Source: Clostridiales bacterium UBA3953 (GTDB lineage Bacteria > Bacillota > Clostridia > Oscillospirales > CAG-272). Taken from it: a DNA stretch of 57,656 nucleotides. Within the stretch, counting starts at the first letter, position 1, and each line of letters begins with the position of its first letter. Below are positions 31,341-37,407 of the stretch, piece after piece. The DNA lies in assembly GCA_002385415.1 (NCBI GenBank), contig DGDL01000041.1, positions 23,345 to 81,000 on the forward strand. The letters are read 5' to 3'. The notes below the pieces were generated by a model, which saw only the letters and a list, made by a program, of their open reading frames with translations, was not told the origin of the DNA and searched no databases. A program made the translations under genes and the position numbers.

Positions 31341-32048
31341 TTACCGCAGCTTTTTCAGCATGGAGGAAAGCAGCCCGCCGCCCGGCAAATCGCCGTCTTC
31401 GGACGGCGGCGTCTCGACCGTAAAATGCGGCATATCTTTGGGCGGGCTGTGCTGCATGAAGACCGAAGGTTCGATTTCGCGCAGTTTTGTGAGCCACTCG
31501 CCGGCGGTCTCCGGCGTGCCGCCATCCGCGATGAAACGTTCGACGGCAGCCTCCAGCGCAAGTGTGCTGCCGAAACCCGCCTTTGTAAAAATATGCTCGA
31601 TTTGCGCGCGCAGCCTTTCTTTTTCAAACTCGGCTTTTTGGGCGGCAAGCGCTTCATCGAGCCTTTTTTGTGCCTCCTGCTCGGCTTCCGCAAGCGCTTT
31701 TTCAAACCGGGCTTTTTCTTCCTCGCGCTTTTTCTGCAGTTTTGCCTCCACAGCTTTAAGCGATTCGTCAAACTCGGACTTCCGGCGAGCAAGCGACCGC
31801 TCGTATTCGGCTAATAGAGCTTCAAGCGCCATATCGAACGCCTTTTTTGCAATGTCAAACCCGCCTTCGGTTTTCAGCTTTTCAATCTCGTTTTCAAGCA
31901 GTGCACAGCGCTTGCTCGCGTCCTCGAGTTTTGCGGCCAGCTCCTCACGCTCGGCGGCAAGTTCCTGCTGGCGGCGCTCACATTCGACTAAAATCAGCTC
32001 GATAGCCCGGCTGTCAAGCCCAAGATTTTCAAGAAAATCGCGTTTCAT
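31341..32048 (-). CDS. Phage scaffold protein (GP20-like)
   Basis: A 235-aa protein. MKRDFLENLGLDSRAIELI closely matches the opening of GP20-type minor structural/scaffold proteins. Residues 25-155 are an almost unbroken Glu/Lys/Ala coiled coil, and the C-terminal 60 residues are less regular and end in a basic LKKLR, as expected for capsid contacts. It starts at ATG 32048, overlapping the portal stop. In most phages the capsid gene follows directly; here the connector follows, and the capsid gene lies 2.5 kb upstream in transcription order. Confidence 0.8.
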   Translation of the reverse strand: MKRDFLENLGLDSRAIELILVECERRQQELAAEREELAAKLEDASKRCALLENEIEKLKTEGGFDIAKKAFDMALEALLAEYERSLARRKSEFDESLKAVEAKLQKKREEEKARFEKALAEAEQEAQKRLDEALAAQKAEFEKERLRAQIEHIFTKAGFGSTLALEAAVERFIADGGTPETAGEWLTKLREIEPSVFMQHSPPKDMPHFTVETPPSEDGDLPGGGLLSSMLKKLR

Positions 32049-33376
32049 ATACTCTGTTCCTTTCCGTTTACTGCACAGGCGTGCCATTTTGCGCGGTATT
32101 CGTCCGGCGTAAGCAACCCCGCCTTCACGTCCTCAAGATCAAGAGCGCGCGAGCTTTCGCTGTCGGAAAGCACGCTGTCCCCGAAATTGCAAACCAGCTT
32201 CACCTCGCCCGCCGGCGCAAGCCCATAGAGAGTGCACAGTGCATCTGCCGCGCAGGTTAGACCCTCGAGCGCGGTTTTTGCGCAGTTTTGCAGGTCACGC
32301 ACAGCCGCGTAGGTGCGCTGGCGCATCATTTTGATTTCGGTTGCGGTGCGAGCCGTCAGTTGCGGGTCGGAGAAAGTGCCGCGCGCCAGCCCCACGGTGT
32401 CTTCAATGCGCATGATAATCTGATTAAGCCCGTTTATAAGTGACTTGTCACGCAGAGCGGGCGAGAATGTGCGCAACGGGTCGGTTGACGAGCCGTATGT
32501 GTAGTCGAGCTTGTTGGGGCGGAACAGCCGCTCTCTTCCGGCGGGAAGTATCGGCTTGCCGTGCCGGTCGAGTAAAAACGCATCCTCACTTGCGTCAATG
32601 GCGAGTTCGCCGCCCTCAAACTCCCATAAAAGCCGCCCAAACTGCGCATCGGCTTCCCGTATCAAACCGACGGCACGCGCAAACACAGAGACGCCATAAG
32701 GCGACCGCTCGCGCGTGCCGACGCGGTAATAAGAAAAAAGTGGAGCTTGCAGCCCGCTTATAGTCACGCTGCCCGAAAGATGTGCCCACTCGGGCACTGC
32801 CGACGCGGCCTCGTCCTGCGAAATCTCCCTGCCGGTATCATAGTGCGAGGTTGCCCGACAATAGCGGTTTGATATGCGCCAGCCCCAGCCGGTCTTCTCG
32901 TGGAGCTCGCGGCGGAAATAAAGTGCCGAGCCTCGCCGGCAGCGCGTGACAAACTCAGCTCCGGCTATTTCGCCGCCTTCGGCTGCCGTGATTTCAAAAT
33001 CGCCGGGCAGAAAGGTCTCGACGACAATTTTTCCTGATTCAGTCGTCGCCGGTTTGAGCATGACACCGCCACATGCGAATGCCAGCTCCGAGACATTTTT
33101 AAACCGCGCAAAAAATGGGTCAAGCGCGGCGGCTAAAAACTCGGCGCGCCCGCCGTCATAGCCGCAAACAAGCCCGCTACCGGAGGGAACAAGTTTAAAC
33201 TCGGCTTCCGCGGCGACAAGACGCGCAAATTCTGCGCAAATGGCGGAGGGAAGCTCGAGCGACGGCGAGCCGCGCTCGCTGCCGGCCTGCTGCCAGGGCG
33301 CATAACCTGCAAACGTGCGCTCCCCGCCGTACAGCCGCAGCCACTCCATGGCTTCAAGTTTTTCGGTTTCGTACAT
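32045..33376 (-). CDS. Phage portal protein (A118/SPP1-like)
   Basis: A 443-aa portal, which forms the dodecameric DNA gate of the head. LELPSAICAEFARLVAAEAEFKL, then YFRRELHEKTGWGWRISN and TVGLARGTFSDPQLTARTATEIKMMRQRTYAAVRDLQ follow the A118-family portal. The last stretch is the wing/stem helix with the conserved TATEI. Length is normal. A small hairpin (CGCGGC/GCCGCG) lies immediately upstream of the start, between a possible AAGGAA ribosome-binding site and the ATG; GGTGAT nearer the ATG could also serve. Confidence 0.88.
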   Translation of the reverse strand: MYETEKLEAMEWLRLYGGERTFAGYAPWQQAGSERGSPSLELPSAICAEFARLVAAEAEFKLVPSGSGLVCGYDGGRAEFLAAALDPFFARFKNVSELAFACGGVMLKPATTESGKIVVETFLPGDFEITAAEGGEIAGAEFVTRCRRGSALYFRRELHEKTGWGWRISNRYCRATSHYDTGREISQDEAASAVPEWAHLSGSVTISGLQAPLFSYYRVGTRERSPYGVSVFARAVGLIREADAQFGRLLWEFEGGELAIDASEDAFLLDRHGKPILPAGRERLFRPNKLDYTYGSSTDPLRTFSPALRDKSLINGLNQIIMRIEDTVGLARGTFSDPQLTARTATEIKMMRQRTYAAVRDLQNCAKTALEGLTCAADALCTLYGLAPAGEVKLVCNFGDSVLSDSESSRALDLEDVKAGLLTPDEYRAKWHACAVNGKEQSI

Positions 33377-33507
33377 AACAGTGCATCACCGCGGCTTCGT
33401 TGCCGCGATTCCTTTCGTAGTATTGGTGACGTACTAAAGACAAAGCACCCGCAGTCCGGCTACATTTAAAACCGATACTTTCGCCGGGTAAAGCTAAAGC
33501 CCTCTCT

Positions 33508-34026
33508 CTAACTGTCGGGCGCGCCGTAAAAATTCATCGTTTGCCCGTCCGGCGAGAGGGCGGCGGCTCCGCACTCCGCCAGGCTCCGTGCTTTAAACTC
33601 ACAGGCAAGCGTATAGGCGGGAAGGCCGGCGCCCATGCTTCCTGCGCACAGCGTCCGCGGTATAAACGAATACTGCCGCCGCCGGCAGGGATAGGGAGAG
33701 GAGCCGGCCGATATGTCGACAATATAAAGCTCAACCTCCACCGCGTCACCCGCAGAGCCGCTTTTTATCATGCCTAAAAGATATTCATGCGCCGGCTCCC
33801 CCGAAAGAAGCTCAATTTCGCACTCGATGCGGGAATGGATGCCCACAAGGTCGGCCGTAGCCTCGACCTCGTCAAAATAGCGGCGGACATGTTCGACCGG
33901 TGAAAATTCGATTTTCAGCGACGATATGCCCCGCAACAGTGTTATCCCGCCGGGCGTGCCCAGATACAGCAGCAGGTCACCTGACTTTGAAGGATTGAAA
34001 GTGAAAATGTCGCCCACCTCCTTCAC
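33508..34026 (-). CDS. Major tail (tube) protein
   Basis: A 172-aa protein with the pattern of siphovirus tail-tube proteins. It has a beta-rich start (FTFNPSKSGDLLLYLG), the EATADLVGIHSRIECEIELLSGEPAH stretch, a GDAVEVELYIVDIS loop, and a repeated beta-sandwich ending in YTLACEFKARSLAECG. The GTG at 34026 overlaps the preceding stop (GTGA), but AAGGAGG lies inside the first codons. That site would best serve an ATT at 34008, so the start is unsettled. It is followed by a 131-bp gap and then portal, an unusual neighbour. Confidence 0.65.
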   Translation of the reverse strand: MKEVGDIFTFNPSKSGDLLLYLGTPGGITLLRGISSLKIEFSPVEHVRRYFDEVEATADLVGIHSRIECEIELLSGEPAHEYLLGMIKSGSAGDAVEVELYIVDISAGSSPYPCRRRQYSFIPRTLCAGSMGAGLPAYTLACEFKARSLAECGAAALSPDGQTMNFYGAPDS

Positions 34027-34433
34027 TCGAACCGTGGCGAGATGGCGTATATAAGTGACAGCGGCAGCGAGTACTCGGCTAGCCCCGACACGTCCGAGCC
34101 GGTACGCTGCGGCGGCTCGCAAAGCTCAACAGCAAGCGCGCACAATCCTTCGCCAAGATAAGGCGGCCCGGTTTTTTGTATATATCCCGCAAGTGCGTCG
34201 AGCGATGCAATCGGAGATCCGCCCCGCGCTCTCAGCGAAACCGTAAACGGGAGGCTTAATATAACCGTCCCGTCGGCATAGCGTTTCAGCACCTGTGCGC
34301 CCGATGAAGGCAAAAGCCGCAGCGCGGGCAGCCCCTCGCCGTAGCTGCCGAGCCGCGCCTGTGCCGGCCGATCCGGCCAGTCGTTTATATAATCGAGCAA
34401 AGCAGCGGCAGTCCGGTATGTGTATATTGGCAT
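34023..34433 (-). CDS. Tail terminator-like minor capsid protein
   Basis: A 136-aa protein starting MPIYTYRTAAALLDYINDWP. It contains LGSYGEGLPALRLLPSSGAQVLKRYADGTVILSLPFTVSLRAR, resembling the Firmicutes phage 'minor capsid' or tail-terminator family, in which an N-terminal helix precedes a four-stranded sheet. It sits directly before the tail tube gene, as tail terminators do. ATG at 34433 follows GGAGG at 5 bases. The upstream frame crosses a hairpin and lacks a site. Confidence 0.6.
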   Translation of the reverse strand: MPIYTYRTAAALLDYINDWPDRPAQARLGSYGEGLPALRLLPSSGAQVLKRYADGTVILSLPFTVSLRARGGSPIASLDALAGYIQKTGPPYLGEGLCALAVELCEPPQRTGSDVSGLAEYSLPLSLIYAISPRFE

Positions 34434-34450
34434 TGGAACCTCCAAAACGG

Positions 34451-34485
34451 CCTGCGCCCCGTACCGCAGAGGTACGGAGCGCAGG
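34451..34485 (-). terminator. Hairpin between capsid and tail-terminator genes
   Basis: Two stacked 7-bp stems: CCTGCGC/GCGCAGG and CCGTACC/GGTACGG around GCAGA. On the minus strand CCGTTTTGGAGG follows, a poor T-tract that runs into the next ribosome-binding site. It probably lowers read-through from the strongly expressed capsid gene. Confidence 0.6.
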
Positions 34486-34497
34486 TATGCTTGCCTT

Positions 34498-35388
34498 TTA
34501 CGGCTCAACTACAAACGCAATGCCGTCTATTTTCTTTTTCAGAATGAAAACGTCCTCGAAGCTCTCCTCGTAATAGACATATTTGCCGCCAGTAATGGCT
34601 GACGGCGGGTCAAGCCGCGCGAACTGATAGCTTACCGGCGTGACAACCGCCTCAGGATGAATGAGCAGCATGTGAATCTGCTTTGCGTCGCCGGCGACGC
34701 TCCAGCCCTCGGTAAAATTGTATTTGGTTTTCATGAGAAGCGACGGCACCTCGACAACCGAAACCCCGTCGAGCACCGTAACGGTGCGGTTAAGTGACGA
34801 GCTTGCGGAGTGAACAGACAGCGTGCGTGTCATGTCCTCCACAGTTTTCAGCGCCGTCATGACCGCGGGCGTCACATACAGCACTCGGCCGGCCGCGGGC
34901 ACACGCGCCTCGCTCATCTGCTGCATCAGCGAGTCGAAAACAGCCAGCACATTTTCGGAGGTGACGGCTGACTCGACGGGCGATTTGCCTTCTGCCGTCC
35001 AGTCTGCGTAAATTTTCGAGACGGTATATGCGTCCATTTCGGGAAACTTCTGCTCGCTGTTGTAAACCGCAGTGATGTTTGCGATTGAGGCGGCGAGGTT
35101 GGTCTCGTCGATGTCTTTGGGATGCACGAGCGTGCTCCAGCAGCGCTGGTTTGAGAGTGTTTTCTCCTCCCACGCGTTTTCAAAGTTGCGCGTGACGGTA
35201 TCGATACCGTCGCGGTTTACATCCACGCGCCCGCCGACCTCCAGAGTGGGCAGCTCGACAGTCCTGCCGCCGGTGAAGCGGTAGCGGCCGTTGTTGGGCG
35301 ATGCGTAGAGCGCGCCGAAATGCAGCGAAGTCGGAAACGACTCTACAAGCGCCGAACCGTAAACTTTTGCGTAGTTGAGTTCTGCCAT
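34498..35388 (-). CDS. Phage major capsid protein
   Basis: A 296-aa protein starting MAELNYAKVYGSALVESFP. TGGRTVELPTLEVGGRVDVNRDG, ENAWEEKTLSNQRCWSTLVHPKDIDETN, YVTPAVMTALKTVEDMTRTL and the C-terminal HPEAVVTPVSYQFARLDPP are typical of the HK97-fold capsids of clostridial prophages. The length fits a capsid without a delta domain, consistent with a separate scaffold gene. AAAGGAG precedes the ATG. It lies downstream of terL with a 289-bp gap, and not behind portal and scaffold as usual. Confidence 0.82.
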   Translation of the reverse strand: MAELNYAKVYGSALVESFPTSLHFGALYASPNNGRYRFTGGRTVELPTLEVGGRVDVNRDGIDTVTRNFENAWEEKTLSNQRCWSTLVHPKDIDETNLAASIANITAVYNSEQKFPEMDAYTVSKIYADWTAEGKSPVESAVTSENVLAVFDSLMQQMSEARVPAAGRVLYVTPAVMTALKTVEDMTRTLSVHSASSSLNRTVTVLDGVSVVEVPSLLMKTKYNFTEGWSVAGDAKQIHMLLIHPEAVVTPVSYQFARLDPPSAITGGKYVYYEESFEDVFILKKKIDGIAFVVEP

Positions 35389-35677
35389 AGTTTTTCTCCT
35401 TTTTATTCATTTTCCCGTCGCGCTGTTGCGCGGCGGGTATTGGGCAAAAAAGCAGTTTTATGCTACGGATTTGCTTGAGTGCCTGAACGTGTAAAGCAGC
35501 GGCAAAGGTGCATGCAAAATTAAGGCAGCCGCATGTTTGGGTAAAGGGCGCCCAAATATGCGGCGGAATAAGGGGTATTCATAAGTGACACTACAAGCTC
35601 TCGGTGCAATACAGACGCCATAAAGGCAAAGTCTGCGTGGGGGGGCTCTATCACATTCCAAAATATCTACAGCACCC
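35389..35677 (-). other. 289-bp gap between terL and capsid genes
   Basis: Two folded elements are visible and no credible gene. A 13-bp hairpin (35529-35541 with 35551-35563, one G-T) and a CAGAC/GTCTG stem with inner GCC/GGC (35612-35635). A 75-codon minus frame in it is Arg/Pro/Leu-rich and rejected. It may hold a terminator after terL and a capsid promoter, but no clear promoter was read. Confidence 0.5.
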
Positions 35678-36949
35678 TTACACATACCGGCTCATCTCTC
35701 GTTCGATGGCGTACTCGAGCGCGTCGAGGGTGTCGATGTCGCTTGAGCCGTCGTCCAGCCGAACATCGCGCCCCGCGTCGGTTTTGTCGCTCCAGCGCGC
35801 GTCGCAAAGCGCTTCGGAGACCGTGTCGGCGTGCTCGGTAAGCATTAGCCTGCCCGAGGCAAGCAGCCGCAGCGTAAAGCGTATGCGGTCGGTCACCGGC
35901 AGCTTTAGCGCCGGTCGCACCGATACAAACGGAGCCGCCTCGCGCGCCGCGGCTTTAAGCGAGCGCATCAGCACCGGCTCGGCATTGTCGCAGTATGCCG
36001 TTATCTCACATCCATAGTGCTCGAGCCTCGCGCAGAACTCGCAGAACCGCGCGCTAAGCTCGCCGCTGTCAAGCTCGCCGGAGTGCCGCTCGGAGGCAAG
36101 CACAAGCAAGCGTCTGCCGCCCGAGTTGGCTTTCTCGGCACCGTCCGGCAAATACGGCTCGAGTATTTCTTCGCCGACGGCGACAAAGGCGGTCGCCGAG
36201 CGGTTTCCGCCAAAGTCCACACCGACCGCTATGCGCGAAACAGCGGACGGATCATAGCCGGCGGGCAGGGTGTAGTCCCCGGGGCTGTCGGCAAACCGAC
36301 GGTAAATTGCGCCTTCTGCCGCGACCCAGCGACCGAGGATATAGCGGTCATACCACACTGTGCCTGCATACTCCTCTTTGAGCGCGCGCACAAACTCGGG
36401 CGGCAGCATGGGATTGTCGTCAATGGTATAGGTTTGACAGTATATATCGCCGCCGCTGTCGAGGAACTTTTTGAACCAGTGACGTGGGCCGGCGGGGTTG
36501 CAGGTACCGTCGAACACCGAGCAAGGGCGGTCAAGCCGCGACTGGAGCATTGAAAATAAATCGGGCGACCAGGTCGTGACCTCGTCGCCGTAGCAGTATT
36601 TGACGCTTGCGCCCTGAATTTTCGCCACCTGCCCGCTGTTTGACGCGCCGACAATAACGCACTTTTCGCCGAACATTGTGACGGAGCCGCCGTCGGACGA
36701 CGGCCTGCCCACGAGCGCCTCGCCCCAGATTTTGCGCATGGGGTCGAGTATGTTGCGCGCCACCGTCGCCGTTGTCGCGCCGACCAGCAGCACGATGCCG
36801 CCGGACGATGTACGCGCCGGGTCGCGGATTCGGTGGGGTATGAGAAAATAGTCGCCGTAGGTTTTGCCCGAGCGCACAGCGCCGACCTTGACGTTCCAGC
36901 GGTGATTTGCCCTCGCGATGAACTCGCGCTGCTTTTCGGTAAGCGGCAC
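35678..36949 (-). CDS. terL: Terminase large subunit
   Basis: The 423-aa packaging motor, resembling the PBSX/SPP1-type terminases. Walker A-like GAVRSGKTYGDYF (23-35), the acidic Walker B/CYGDEVTTW near 139, and the RNase H-like nuclease starting VGVDFGGNRSATAF near 255 with later acidic residues (YCDNAEP; IDTLDALEYAIERE). All key motifs are intact, so the motor could be functional. Translation starts at GTG 36949 behind GAGGAAG. The small upstream gene stops 2 bp before it. Confidence 0.92.
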   Translation of the reverse strand: MPLTEKQREFIARANHRWNVKVGAVRSGKTYGDYFLIPHRIRDPARTSSGGIVLLVGATTATVARNILDPMRKIWGEALVGRPSSDGGSVTMFGEKCVIVGASNSGQVAKIQGASVKYCYGDEVTTWSPDLFSMLQSRLDRPCSVFDGTCNPAGPRHWFKKFLDSGGDIYCQTYTIDDNPMLPPEFVRALKEEYAGTVWYDRYILGRWVAAEGAIYRRFADSPGDYTLPAGYDPSAVSRIAVGVDFGGNRSATAFVAVGEEILEPYLPDGAEKANSGGRRLLVLASERHSGELDSGELSARFCEFCARLEHYGCEITAYCDNAEPVLMRSLKAAAREAAPFVSVRPALKLPVTDRIRFTLRLLASGRLMLTEHADTVSEALCDARWSDKTDAGRDVRLDDGSSDIDTLDALEYAIEREMSRYV

Positions 36950-36951
36950 GG

Positions 36952-37143
36952 CTACTTCCTCAGCTCGGCAAGCACTTCATCGAGCTTGCGCAGCACTGCG
37001 TCTTCGGAATTTTTGCGCTCCAGCCTGGCGGCCAGCCACTCGAGCGCCCGCATGCGTTCGGAGTCCTTTTCGCCGGAGAACGCAATCCTTTTAAACTCGT
37101 CGACAATCTTTCGTTCATCAATATCCATGCTGCTATTGTCCAT
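36952..37143 (-). CDS. Small protein upstream of terL, possible small terminase
   Basis: A 63-aa, charged, helical protein (DERKIVDEFKRIAFSGEKDSERMRALEWLAARLE, then a second amphipathic helix). Position right before terL suggests a small-terminase or terminase-accessory role, but it is much shorter than usual small subunits (about 140 aa or more) and no helix-turn-helix is clear. GGAGGTG lies 10 bases before the ATG. It is the first gene of the cassette. Confidence 0.55.
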   Translation of the reverse strand: MDNSSMDIDERKIVDEFKRIAFSGEKDSERMRALEWLAARLERKNSEDAVLRKLDEVLAELRK

Positions 37144-37407
37144 GCATTTTTGCACCTCCACAGCAATATTGCATGATACCATAATAGCACAAAAAAACCG
37201 GGGAGTCGTCCCGAGTTTGTCCCATCTTTGCCCGCGGGGTCGCAGCAAAATATCAGCCTCCTGGATCTGTAAAATCGGCATGACGGTTTAAAAAATTCCT
37301 TTTTTCAAAAAACGGCGTTGCCGCCCGCCAAAACGGGCGAAATCCTGGGCATGGGGCACAAAAAAAGAGCAGGCCAAATCATGACCTGCTCAATCTGCTG
37401 CTGTCTT
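37144..37407. other. Boundary between phage cassette and host genes
   Basis: No gene. It contains several GC-rich hairpins (CGCCCG/CGGGCG at 37322-37339; CGGC/GCCG just before TTTTTT on the minus strand) and the terminator of the beta-helix gene. A TATCAT-like -10 for the cassette lies near 37175 on the minus strand, but no good -35. No attachment-site repeat was recognised. Confidence 0.45.
37360..37391 (-). terminator. Terminator of the beta-helix lipoprotein gene
   Basis: GAGCAGG/CCTGCTC (37367-37373 with 37385-37391) followed on the minus strand by seven Ts. It ends the long minus-strand run from lon and shields the phage cassette. Confidence 0.88.

Larger units (their letters stand above)
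26746..37143 (-). mobile_element. Compact phage structural cassette (defective prophage or domesticated particle genes)
   Basis: Fourteen minus-strand genes cover packaging, head, connectors, tail and fibre. Read 5' to 3' they are small-terminase candidate, TerL, capsid, tail terminator, tail tube, portal, scaffold, connector, closure, tail chaperone, Dit, Gp37-like, fibre and a small orphan. Missing are tape measure, integrase, repressor, replication, holin and endolysin. Reading frames are intact and base composition resembles the host, which argues against very recent arrival. No flanking attachment repeats were recognised. Host genes on each side are spoIIQ-like and a beta-helix lipoprotein. 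Confidence 0.85.

Noticed and set aside
35458..35685. 75-codon minus-strand frame between terL and capsid gene
   Set aside because: Arg/Pro/Leu-rich composition, no ribosome-binding site, and it spans two hairpins.
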